Positions 1 to 10,255 of a stretch of DNA of 64,000 nucleotides are shown here, piece by piece. The stretch is from Emydura subglobosa. Lineage: Eukaryota; Chordata; Testudines; Chelidae. The position numbers were made by a program, and so were the translations under genes. The stretch is taken from the NCBI GenBank assembly GCA_007922225.1, contig ML679968.1, forward strand, positions 11,786,399 through 11,850,398, in the 5' to 3' direction. Positions within the stretch are counted from its first letter, which is position 1. Each line of letters opens with the position of its first letter. The notes below the pieces were generated by a model. That model made no database searches. It saw only the letters and a list, made by a program, of their open reading frames with translations, and was not told the origin of the DNA.

Positions 1-1458
1 TGGTCTGTGTGCAGGGAAGGCTGGATTTCACCCTCAGAGCAAGGATGATTGAGAGTACTTATGCTTCTATTACTCAGATGGGTGAAGCAATAGCTTAGAT
101 ATTATAGGGCTTTTCAGTTAAACACTAAAGATGTCAATTCACATCATGGCTTATTCTCCACCAAGTTTCCCTTTGCCAGATGAAGACATTGTTAAGTTTG
201 GGCATATCCATAACTTACAGGAGCAAAAATTATTTTCACTGAAAATTCAAATGATATAATAAGAAATCTTCCTACACTGTGACCTTATATACCAAGTTAT
301 ATCCTGGAGCTGATTTTAATGATTGAGTTCTGAACCCTGAAATAGTGGAAACAATTACAGATATAGGGTGAAATCCTTCCATTTGGATTCAATGGGAGCA
401 CCATCAGGGCTTGTTTGTTATGCACATATGTCTGTACATAAAACATGCTGAAAATCTGAACTGAGCATATGTAGTTTATGTAACAGGAAAATCTATTGCA
501 TTATATTGTGTTTCCTTGAATACTTGGTAAAACACAAGATTTTCCCAGAACGGTAAATAAAATGAACATATTTTATTAAAAACACACAGTGTGCTAAAGA
601 TATGTGATGGATGTGTGCTATACATACATATATATTCAGTAAACACAGTGAGAGTTTTTTTATTTCTAATATGCTGGCATACTGAGCATTTCATTTAGTT
701 ACCCAGCTTCTGCAGTTTTGTACAACATTGCATTATCTCAATTATCTTAAATTTAACAAGATGCAACAGGACATAATCTAAAGTAACCTATCTGCCCCAA
801 CATGTTGAAAATTTGGAAAATATCCACCCTTCTTTTTGTCCAATTTCTGCTTGTGCTTTTATAGCAAATATACAAAATAATTGCATGTGTACTTTCTAAA
901 AGAAAAAAAGAAAAGAAAATACACCTAAGAAGCTAATATGTGGTTTACCAGTCCTGTACCTTCAGAAAATAAAAGCTGTTTTTGCTTTCTACTCCTTCCT
1001 CAAGTCATAAGAGGTCAAATGCTGACAAGCATCTCTGAAGGGAGCACAATGAATTTCATACATATCAAAGAGTTGTTAATCAGAGGGCTTGTTTTCACTA
1101 GAGAGTTGTATTAATTGTTTTGCACTAGATGTCAACCACACAATTCAATGTCCCCTACATGCCATGCAGACTTGTGTTTAGTGCATCATTAGTTTTGTTC
1201 CCACGTCCACACTAGCATTGCACTCAGCTGATTCAGTGGCAATGCCTTTTGAGCATCAATCTAAGAGTTCCCAGCACTTCTCCAAACAGCAGTGAATTCT
1301 AGGTAGCGCTGAGTGGGAAACAGTTTTCCTGTCCCATGAGAATGTTTGAGGTTTTGAAAAGTGTTAGCACCCCAAAGCAGGATGAAAAGTAAAAATCTCA
1401 GAAAATTTTGCTAACAGTTCAGTTCAGGTCACTTGAAACATTTGGTTTTGACAATTTT
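1..1458. other. Intergenic DNA, nothing recognised
   Basis: AT-rich sequence with frequent stops in all frames. I see no exon-like coding stretch, CpG cluster or clear repeat end before the CR1 element that begins near 1459. Confidence 0.6.
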
Positions 1459-3990
1459 ATAGTCATAGAGCTTAAGGCCACAAGAGACCACTAGATCCTC
1501 CAGTCTGGCCTCATGTATATCACAGTCCACAAACACCACCGAGCACCTGCACATGAAATCCAACATCCAAAATTAGACCAAAGTATTTCAGCCCACAGGA
1601 AACTATATTATGTGCCACCATGAAAGAATAGGAGGAATTGAGGAGCACCAGTGACCAAGGCCCCTGCAGTGGCAAAGAAATGATTAAGTGAGATAATCCC
1701 AGGTAATCCTGGCAATTAACCCACACGCTGCAGAGGAAGGTGAAAGTCCCCCCAGGTCACTTCCAATATGACTGGGGAAAGATTCCTTCCTGACCCCACA
1801 TATTGTGAGCAGTTAGATTGTGAGCAAGAACCAGCCAGCCACTCATCTGAGAGAGAAAATGCTCAATGCCACCTCAGAGCCCTGCTCCACCTCATCCTGA
1901 AGGGCAAAAAAAATCCTTCCTGACCCCTGAAAGTGGTTGGCTGAAACCCAGAAGCATGAACTTTTAGGAGCTGTAACCAGGTGTGCTGAGTCGGGAGCTA
2001 ACTCATCACTTTGTTACTCAACTCCCCATCAGGTTATATTAACTGAGCTCTGATTGAAACATAGGCAGTTGGCAAAGGATGACAATTAACTGAGTGGAGA
2101 TATAGCTAATGGTGTGGAAGTAGCTCCAGCAGCTAGATTTATATAAGGAAACAGAAAGGAAGTGCTAGAGGAGAGCAGGGAACCTGAAGGAAGGCAGAAC
2201 TGGCTGCTGCTGGACCCTTCCTCAGGAGCAACTGGGAAAGCAGGCTGCTGATTGTAAATATAATAAAGCATGCTGGTAGTTAAGAAGAACTGGAGTGGTT
2301 GTGGTCAGTTACTGAGGTTGGAAAAGACTCTCAAGGGACCACCCCATGAATGGAACATAAAACATAAGCTGGAGGTGAGTCCGAAAAGGCTGCTAAACCC
2401 TGCCCCCTACCATCACAAGCAACCTCTTCATACAATTACAGTCATACATTTACCAGCTCTCTCTCAAAACTAATTAAGTTGTTTGCCCCCACCACTCCCA
2501 GTGGGAGGCTGTACCACAATCTCAGTTCTCTGATGGTTAGAAACCTTCTGTTTTCCAGCCTGAATTTGTTCATGGACAGTTTATAACCATTTGTTCTTGT
2601 GCCAATGTTGACCTTTAGCTTAAATAACTCTTCAATCTCCCTGCTGCTTACCACTTATGTATTTATAGAGAGCAATCATATCCCCTCATCCTTCTTGTTG
2701 CTAGACTAAACAAGCCAAGTTCTTCCATTTCCTCTTGTAAGATAGGCCATTCCCCTGATCATCTGAGCAGCTCTTCTCTGCACCTGTTCCAGTCTGAACG
2801 AATCTGTCTTCAAGAGGGGTGACCAGAGTAGTACACATTCTCCCAAATGAGATCATACCAGTGCCTTGTTTAGTGGCCTTAATACTTATCTATCTCTAGC
2901 GGAAATGCTTCATCTGATACATCTGAAGATTGCATTTGGCTTTTTTTGCAGCTGCATCACATTGGTGGCTCGTGATCATCCTGTGATCAACCAACACACC
3001 CATGTGTCTCTCCTCCACTGTAGCTTCCAATTTATGAGACCACAGCTTGCAGCAGAAATTTTTATTAGACCCTAAGTGCATGATCTTGCACTTGGTACTA
3101 TTCAATTTCTATCACTCCAATCTTCCAGGTCACCCAGATTTGCCTGTATATTATTCCAATCCTTATGTGTATTGATGATGCCTCCCAACTTTGTATAATC
3201 AGCACACTGTTACTTTTTTGTTCCAAGGTCTTTAATAAAAATATTAAATAAGATTGGTCCCAAGACCGATCCTGGAAGAACTCCATTAGTAACCTCCCTC
3301 CAGTCTAAAAACTCACCTTTCAGCACAACTGGTTCTCTTCTTCCTGTTAGCAAGCTCTTTATCCCTCCTAGGGGTCTTGTACTGAACCCACCTTCTCTAA
3401 TTTAACTAATAATTACCCATGTGGTGTTGTGTCAAATGCTTTGCTGAAGTCCAAGTATATTAGATACCTTCAATTCCCTATCTAAAAATATCAGCTATTT
3501 TCTCAAAGAAGGAAGTTGGGTTAGTCTGGCATGATCTACTTTTGGTAAACCCATGTTGTTTTACATCCCCTTTACCATTTACCTCCATGAATTTAATTAT
3601 TTTACAATTTGTTCTAAACGCTGCCATACTACTGAGGTCAGACTAACAGGTTGTAATTGCCTTGATATTTTTTTTTCTTTCTTAAATATAGGCATGATAT
3701 TAGCTATTCACTGGTCACATGGTATTACCCCATCCTTCCTTTAATCTCATTTTATTCATGTAACTAAAAGAGCCTCTCATTATTTAATTTCCTTTGCAAG
3801 AGCTAATTTGTTTAGACTTTTAGCAATTCTCACTTTATTCCTATATTTTCTCGCCTCCAAGATGTAGTTTTCTTTGCTAATCAGTCCTTTGTTTTATTCC
3901 CTATAAACTCTCTTCTTACGCCTAATACCTTTTTGAAGTGGTTATTCATCCTGCTGGGTTTTTCCCTGCAAATTTTATCCCTTTGCTTGC
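1459..3990 (-). mobile_element. CR1-type LINE, decayed, minus strand
   Basis: The 3' end lies at about 1459, where the reverse strand reads a CR1-like tail (GGCCTTAAGCTCTATGA). Going to higher coordinates, the reverse strand reads the C-terminal domain of the LINE protein, then broken reverse-transcriptase pieces (short open stretches at 2442-2654, 2896-3105 and 3098-3286), then the pre-RT region up to about 3990. The same family is present on the plus strand at about 42690-45635, and the two copies can be followed side by side, including the NNHLKKV-like stretch near 3940 and 42910. All frames are broken, so it is inactive. A foreign segment at about 1967-2352 interrupts it. The 5' limit is approximate. 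Confidence 0.8.
1967..2352. mobile_element. Insertion inside the CR1, LTR-like or other non-autonomous element
   Basis: Compared with the plus-strand CR1 copy near 45005-45060, the alignment stops at about 1967 (after CTTTTAGGA) and resumes near 2352 (GGAACATAAAACATAAGC). That leaves about 385 bp unexplained by CR1. The insert has a TATATAAGG box at about 2138-2146 and an AATAAAG at about 2261. This promoter-to-polyA spacing of about 120 bp would fit a solo LTR. I could not define clean TG/CA ends or a perfect target duplication, so the class is an inference. Confidence 0.4.
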
Positions 3991-4631
3991 AATTCAAGTT
4001 GAAAAAAAATGGGATTCAACAGGGCGAGAAATGCAGGATGTAGCACACCTCCCTTTGCAGGTGTGCCATCACCAGATCCTCTTGAGACGTGTGGGGGTGT
4101 CACCAGTAGCTGGACCCATCCCCAATCTTCCCCAAGGACCCACTCCTACTCGACCTCTTTCCCCTGAGGCCCTGCCCTTGCTCTGCCCCTTCCCTCGAGG
4201 GCTCCCCACTGCTTGCTCCTCTTTTAGGCACCTAGAAAATTACAGGAGCAACATGCAGATCGACCAGGCCTGAGTTAGGCAGCTAGGCTTCTATGCAATG
4301 AATGGGGAGAGGTAGGTGCCCTAGGATGCCATTCACAATCTGCATGCTAGAGGGCTCTCCACCAAAGCTAGCCAGTATGATATGCAGACAAGAAGGGTGT
4401 GCTAAGCCCTGCCCCTCTCTTGGAGTTCAGCACCTAAGTTCAGGCTGTTGGAAAGCACCTATTTCCCTGCTTGTGATTCACAAACTGGGCAAAGATAGGC
4501 ATTTGGCCCTCTGGGTCATATACAGGGCCTGATCTAGTAGGTGTGCTCAGAAAACACCTATCAGATTGAGCCCCTCTGTCGAGTTCACACAGAACAGCCA
4601 GGGCGGGGGGAACCTCCCTTGTATCCTTTAG
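3991..4631. other. Repeat-like GC-richer segment, no gene
   Basis: After the CR1 end the sequence becomes richer in C and G, with recurring AGGCACCTA-like words. These words also occur in palindromic elements elsewhere in the window. Open frames at 3938-4273 and 4302-4532 match no family I know and lack splice logic. It is probably the outer part of the composite element that follows. Confidence 0.4.
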
Positions 4632-4747
4632 ACTAGTAGTTAGGGTCCTGACTTGGACGTGAGAGACCTTGGTTCACATCCCCACTCTGACTGATGAGGA
4701 GAAGGGAATTGGCCACTTCAGGTGAGTGCTCTAACCACTGGGCTATA
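4632..4747. repeat. tRNA-like palindromic module, copy a
   Basis: The left arm has a degenerate A-box-like start (TAGTAGTTAGG at 4635-4645) and a B-box-like GGTTCACATCC (4671-4681). The right arm ends in CTCTAACCACTGGGCTAT, which in reverse reads ATAGCCCAGTGGTTAGAG, a better A-box. The module is therefore roughly palindromic, with Pol III promoter-like parts pointing inward from both ends. Confidence 0.6.
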
Positions 4748-4843
4748 GAATATTCTGATGCAGAGGCTCCCTCAATCACTCCTATTGTAGTTGTTCCAAT
4801 TTAATTATGTATTAATGGGGCCAGTGGAAAGAGTTAGAATGAC

Positions 4844-4974
4844 TATAGCCCAGTGTTTAGGGCACTCACCTGAGAGGTGGTAAATCCCTGTTCAAATAAC
4901 TTATCAGGCAGAGGGGGGACTTAAACGTGGGGTCTGCCACATCCTGAGTGAGTACCCTAACCACCAGGTTATAA
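4844..4974. repeat. tRNA-like palindromic module, copy b
   Basis: It starts with TAGCCCAGTGT (4846-4856), close to the tRNA A-box, followed by a B-box-like GTTCAAATAAC near 4893. The right arm ends with CCTAACCACCAGGTTATAA in the inverted sense. Copies a and b are separated by about 100 bp containing GTTGTTCCAATTTAATTATG. The same arrangement recurs at 37571-37930, so a plus b form one composite element. Confidence 0.65.
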
Positions 4975-5699
4975 GGGAGCTGCTGCACCTGCAGCTGCTC
5001 AGGTAGGAGGCCTCTGAGCACACTTACCAGAGCAAGCCCCCCCCCCACATGACTTAGGCAGTCAACACCTATGTTACCCCCGGTTCGTGGATTGCTCTGG
5101 GGCTTCAGTGGGAGACAGGCACCTGGGTGAAGCCACAGTGCACATGCTCAGAGGCACAAACATAAGCGCCTCGGGAATTTTTACTGCACAAATTTAGGCA
5201 CTGAGTGAAGTTAGGTGGCAGCAAAGTGAGAGTGTTGTGGATCACAGTGATGCCTAAAAATGGGACTTAGGCATCTTTGTGGATCCCATCCTTGGAGTAC
5301 ACAAGAACAAGCCAGACAGTGATGCAATGGCATACGAATGTGGCCAAAGCCCTATCCAGAGCCTAGCTTTTGCTCTACACTGCCAAATTTTACCCTGAAC
5401 TCCCTGATCATGCTGTCTAAATAGGCATCAAGTGTAGAAAATTCTGGATTTGTGTTTCCATAATTCCAGGTATATCATGATCTATCTGAATTCAACTAAT
5501 CCTTACAAGTTTGCAGTAAGTGAAGTGTGTGTAGTAGAGTTGGACGGGCTGTTTGTTGTCAAAATGGATGTGGTTTAGGTCATGAACTGTTAACATGCAC
5601 ATCCACATTAAATATATTAGTGTTTGGAAGTGAAAATTGTTCTGCTGAAATGTTGTTTATGACATACAAGATAGTAATAGTCTATTAAAACAACAGTTT
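4975..5699. other. Intergenic, end of composite repeat then unannotated
   Basis: The stretch 5050-5290 still carries TTAGGCA-type words typical of the reptilian palindromic repeats. From about 5300 on I see no gene, exon or recognisable element. Confidence 0.45.
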
Positions 5700-5985
5700 A
5701 AATCCACAGTGTTTAAAGTTTTATCCCCTTTTGCTTACTGACAATCTAATCCAATGACTTGTGCCAGGACTACAGCATATTTTTGAGAAAGAAATCCAAT
5801 CCTAGGCTAAAAAACCCAAGTTATAGAGAATTTACCACATCCCTTAGTAATCTGTTCCAATGGCTAATTAACTTCACTGTCGAAATTCTATATTTAATTT
5901 CCAGTTTGAATTTTGCTGACTTCAACTTCCAGCCACTGGATCTTGTAATACAATCTATTTTGTGTTTAATGGTTTCCAAAGTAAA
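5700..5985 (-). mobile_element. CR1/L3-like LINE fragment
   Basis: On the reverse strand this resembles the C-terminal and tail portion of a CR1-group LINE. On the plus strand it includes the complementary words CTTCCAGCCACTGGATC and CTGTTCCAATGGCTAATTA. It is short, has no intact frame and is only a relic. The family assignment rests on remembered tail motifs, so the subfamily is uncertain. Confidence 0.5.
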
Positions 5986-6949
5986 TGGGACATTCGGCTG
6001 GCTTTAAATGGATATAAAAGATTAAATTAAACTTAACTTTGCTGCATACCACTGGGATATTTAGACAGCTTCTCTCATTTGTAGGACAACTGTTGGGACT
6101 TGATGCGAGTATCTTAAAGCCTCTGTGATAATGGACAAGAAAAGCTAATAGTGCAAATAGTGATTTTGTACTTGCACTAGTGCCATCAGAAGCAGGGGAA
6201 AGTGTTAGAGGGTTGTTATTTGGGTACAAGCAATAGAAACTAAGATACCATTTCATTTTAAATGGATTCCTCTAATGAATAATATCACCATTCCCAGTGC
6301 TATTTTAAGGATCAATAGCATAACCACTTGTAGGATGGTGCAAGTAAATGTAAAATTAAATGGCTAGACACTGTTGCCTTTGAGAGGACCAACATGTAAC
6401 TTTCATTTTCAAAAGCTTTCAGGTTCACACAAAACCCTCAACAAATGATTAACCCCCCACTCAAAAAATCCTGTATTAACTGTAAAAGTCACTTATTTAA
6501 AACATTAAATGCTGTCCAGTCAAAAATCAACTCACTTTGTACTTGGGGACTGTAAAATAACAAAATTTGGGGATGAAACTTGGCTCTCTTCAAAGGGCCA
6601 GATCTGTTGTCTGTGGATTTATGAAATCACAGTTCATTAGATTCAGATTTTTCTTACATATTGACATTAACTTCAAACATTAGAATTCTTGGGGAGAAAG
6701 TCTGGTGATAAATTAGCAAATTCCTATGGGGATTAGATACTGTAAATTGGTTCTTCTAGTGCTTTTGAAAAAGGATGATCAGGCACAGCATTTTTTTCTG
6801 GTGCAACAGCAGTGGATATACTTTTTGAGCTTCATTTTTCAAAAGAGCTCAGCTCCTCTTTAGATACTAAAATAAGGGGCAAGATTTTCAAGAGCTGAAC
6901 AATTGATAATGTGGCCCTGAACTCTTTTTTTGAAATTTTGCTCATTAGT
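5986..6949. other. Intergenic, nothing recognised
   Basis: Unstructured AT-rich sequence. No coding potential and no clear repeat border. Confidence 0.5.
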
Positions 6950-8150
6950 CTGTTTGGAAAATACAGTTTTGGGCGGTGTATCAAAAATTAGCTAGATCCA
7001 GATGCTGGAAACAAGGTTTTGCTATGCTGATCACAAGAATGAGTTGGGTTTGTTTATAAGGTAGAATTCAAAGCCAAGCATTGGCTCATCCACTAGGTGT
7101 CAGGTGTCAAAAATGATTCTTTGTGGCAGTCGTCTTGCACCAGGTTGAGTTGAAATCTGGATTTTTATGATGTAATATCAGTGAATATACTTCTATTTAG
7201 ACATTAGAATTTTAGGATTTGGCACCAAAAACTGACTTGATTCAAATATATCAAGATGCTGGAGTTGCTGTGCAGTTGGGTCATAGATACATAATGGTCT
7301 GGGGTTTTAGCTGGACTGGCACCTGCTGCATATTGACCATTTAAAAATGGGAGGATATGACAGGATCCAAATGCCTAAAATGGGTTTTTGTGATGCCGTT
7401 CCAGCTGGAAGTCAGGCTCTGGATTTTTCTGGTGAAATAATAGTAACTCCAGTTGTCTATTTCTGTGGTAGAATTGAGAGATTCAAGGCCAAACACTGGC
7501 TGGATGTATGGTAGATGGAGCCTAGTGCCAGATCAGATTTTTTTTTTTTTTTTCTGAGCTGTTCCCCTGAAGGAATCCATTTCTACAATTTTCTGGCGAT
7601 GTTGTCTATTTTTGTGGTTCTCTGTCTAGTAGAATTCAAGGGTTCAAATCCCAAGATTGGTAGCAAAAGACAGGTTTCTACCTGTTCTTGTGCCAGGCTG
7701 AGCTGGCCTCTGTTTTGTTGGTTTCTTTGTTTTTGGTTTGCGTTTTTTTCTTTTTCTGGTCTGTTGACAGGGGCTCCACTTGTCTATTTATATGGCAGAA
7801 TTCAGGGATTCAGCCAAATATTGATTAGGTCGAGTACGATCTGACAGTTTGGTTGCTGAAGGATGAACTGGACACAGGATTTTCGTTTATTTTTTAATGT
7901 GAGTGCGGGTGTGTAATGGCGAGGGCTCCATTGTTTGCCTATTTTGAGGGTACGATTTGGTTGTCTGGGATCAAAAATTGGCTGGATCCAGCAATCTCCG
8001 GGTGCTAGATATGGCGTTCCCCATCATTACAGTACAGCAGCAAATTGGATTTTTTGGTGTGACGTCCCAGTCTACCCTGGCTGAGTATACACAGTATAAC
8101 TCAAGGATTCAGAGCCAAAACCTGTCTGGAAGCCAGGCGCCAGATAGAGT
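6950..8150. repeat. Highly diverged tandem repeat, about nine units of 130-166 bp
   Basis: An ordered set of words recurs. First comes a TCTATTT..GGTAGAATTCA part, then a GATTCAAGGCCAAAAATTGG-like part, then GCTGGATCCAGATGCCAG, then a GGATTTTTCTGGTG-like part. The GAATTCA/CCAAAAATTGG anchor occurs near 6980, 7061, 7205, 7335, 7470, 7630, 7796, 7951 and 8097. After the first gap of about 90 bp, spacings are 130-166 bp. Units are strongly diverged and several carry T-runs (for example 7537-7552). The array stops where the CpG island begins, just upstream of MXRA5 exon 1. It looks like an old minisatellite or satellite block. It could instead be serial duplication of promoter-proximal DNA. Confidence 0.6.
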
Positions 8151-9560
8151 TTTTCACAGCGCTCTCCCTCACACCGTGAGCTGCGGGCCTGCTGTTTCTG
8201 TTGGCCTGCCAGCGGCTCCCCAGCAAGATCCAGCTTTCAGTGGACATCAGCTACACCTCCGTTAAGCTCGCTCTCCCGCATCCTCCCCTTAGCTCGCTCC
8301 CAGCCCCTAACACGCCGCCCAGGGAGGAGCAGGAGAACTCCCGAGTGCGGCGCGCGTCCTTTCCTTCTCGTCCTGCGTCGGAGCGACTGCCCGTGGCTGC
8401 CGCACGGGGGAGGCTGAGCCAGCTGCCGAAGGGAACACCCACCCGGGCAGGGGCGAAGCAGAAGTGGTTAATGTCTTGCAAGTGCCTGGTGCCGGGAAAC
8501 GCCGCAAAGCCGCCTGCCGCGACCGAATGACTTGCACCGTTTGCTTTGCAACCAGAGTTCTCGGGATCGGTTGTGTCTAGACAGGAGCGGGGGGGACCGA
8601 CGAAAGGCCGGGGGATTTCGGGGGGCTGCTTGGTTGTTGGAGCCATGGCTCCCCCGCCGGGATCGCGCGGCGGGCGAAGGCACGAGGGATGATAGCCCAG
8701 TGCCGAGCCGGGTCTCTTTGGGCTGGGATGAACTTTCCGAGCCCCGGCTGCCAACGAAGGAGCAGACGCGAAGCCGGAGCGGGCAGCGGCTCAAGCGAGC
8801 ACATCCCCGGGCGGTCCCCGAGACGAGCTCCCAGCCAGTGGCAGCCTCGGCGGAGGATGGGCGCCGCGGCCGGCCTGGCGTGATCCCCCTCTGCCCACCT
8901 GCAGGTAACGCCTCTGGCAGCCCCTGCCTTCCGGCGGCCTGTGGGTCGCTTTGCTGCGGTGCAAAGAGGCAATACCTGCGTCCTGGCAGAGGAGGGGGGC
9001 GAGGGGTGTGTGTGTGTGGGGGGGAGAACTGGACTTGGAGAACGGCCTGATTAACACAAACCAGCGCACGCCGCTTCAGCCCCTTCTCCTTTTGTTCTTC
9101 TGCTGGTCCCCGGGCTGCTTAAAGGGCCCAGGGTGCAGAGGTGAACCGCTGCCTAAGGCAGCTTTGCGGGGATGGGTGGGGAGGGGGGCTTCGCCTCCAG
9201 GCGATTGGGGCTGGTTTTATTTGTGTGTTCGGCGCTCGCTCTTCGGCTGTGGAGTGAATTAACTCCCTTCTGCTCGACCTCGGTGAATTAGGGGAATTCT
9301 TCCCTAATGGGAAGCATCTGCCTTGAAATAGGCTGCGAAGGGAAGGGAAGGGACTCCCCCCCGCCAGCCTCGGGCTTCCTAAGATGCCTCCTGCAGCAGC
9401 TCCAGCAAATCCCTGCTGCTGAAATAATCAGCGCCTCCCCCACGCCCCAGCGGGGGCGGAAAGCTGAGGCCGATGTAGGGCCTTTGCTCTCGCAGTCAAA
9501 ACTCTCCCCCCCCCCGCCCCGAAGTCACAGCTGGATCTGCAGGTCCGTGGAGAGCCAGTG
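8150..9560 (+). promoter_or_regulatory. MXRA5: CpG island and probable MXRA5 promoter
   Basis: G+C content and CpG frequency rise sharply from about 8150 and fall again by about 9560, in a window that is otherwise AT-rich. It is the only such island here and lies about 3 kb upstream of the first MXRA5 coding exon, in the right orientation. I see no convincing TATA box, so dispersed initiation would be expected. Long open frames on both strands (8532-9050 plus, 8251-8754 minus) are typical by-products of GC-rich DNA and match no known protein. A second, divergent transcript cannot be excluded. Confidence 0.65.
8560..8904 (+). other. MXRA5: Probable MXRA5 non-coding exon 1
   Basis: A good splice donor, CTGCAG|GTAACG, ends an exon at 8904 inside the CpG island. 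The first coding exon has only ten untranslated bases after its acceptor (12227-12236), so an upstream 5' UTR exon is required and this donor is the best candidate. The 5' boundary given is only a guess, because no transcription start can be read from the sequence. Confidence 0.4.
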
Positions 9561-10090
9561 AAGGAGGCTGTGCAGCTTTCAGCTCAGTTTGTACCAGTGC
9601 GCCTGCCTCCACCCCCTCATGGTCAGTGATGGGCTCACATGGTCACAAGGGCCTCGAGCTGCGCCCTCCCCGTGTCAGTAGCTCAGCTGCCAGGTTCCCA
9701 ACTCCCCTAGACGTGCCGCCCGATAGCCTGTTTCCTGCACTCCATTCCTAGCTATTTGGTTGCCTCTTCCCAGGCACATAGTGGCCACCTGCTTGGTTCC
9801 TTGGTCTACTTCACATGCTGCAAACCTACCTGGTCCTATTCTCTCTGCTTCCCTGGACATCACTTTCCCATTGCTGACTCCTAGTGGTGGCTGGCAGCCC
9901 CAGACCCACTTATGTTTCCAGTCTCTATTCCTGTTTTCCTCTCATGTTATGTGGCAGCAGCCCCTTGTGAAAACCTATCTCCACGCCTGTCTCTACAGGG
10001 GTCCAGGCTCTTCCACCGGACACTTCAATGTCTGAGAAACATTGGTCTCGTGGTTACAGCCGGGGACAGTCCTGGCGTTCCATTCTTTAC
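9561..10090. other. Intron 1 part, nothing recognised
   Basis: Moderately C-rich sequence in MXRA5 intron 1. Open frames at 9760-10142 have no family resemblance. Confidence 0.45.
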
Positions 10091-10094
10091 TCTC

Positions 10095-10255
10095 TCACTG
10101 ACTTATTTTGTGATGTTGGACAAGTCACTAATCCATCTGTAAAATGAGAATAATGTTTTCCTGGTTAACAGGAGTGTTGTAAGTCTCAGTGAACGTTTGG
10201 GGAATAACTGAAAAGTAAAATAGCATTATTAGTTACAGAAATGGTTGTTAGTGAT
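10095..10255 (+). mobile_element. MIR-like core SINE relic
   Basis: The series TTGGACAAGTCACT, ATCTGTAAAATGAGAATAAT, GGAGTGTTGTAAG and a final TAGCATTATTAGTTA follows the order of the MIR SINE body and 3' part (soft match to GGGCAAGTCACTTAACC and CATCTGTAAAATGGGG). It is diverged and has lost its tRNA-like head. Confidence 0.6.

Noticed and set aside
6950..8150. CRISPR array
   Set aside because: Units are long, diverged and contiguous without unique spacers, and this is a vertebrate nuclear locus.
8251..8754. 167-codon open frame on the minus strand
   Set aside because: Same reason: GC-rich, Pro/Arg/Ser-biased translation without domains, and overlapping other frames.
8532..9050. 172-codon open frame on the plus strand in the GC-rich region
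   Set aside because: Stops are rare by chance in a CpG island. The frame overlaps equally long frames on the other strand, resembles no protein, and crosses the likely donor at 8904.
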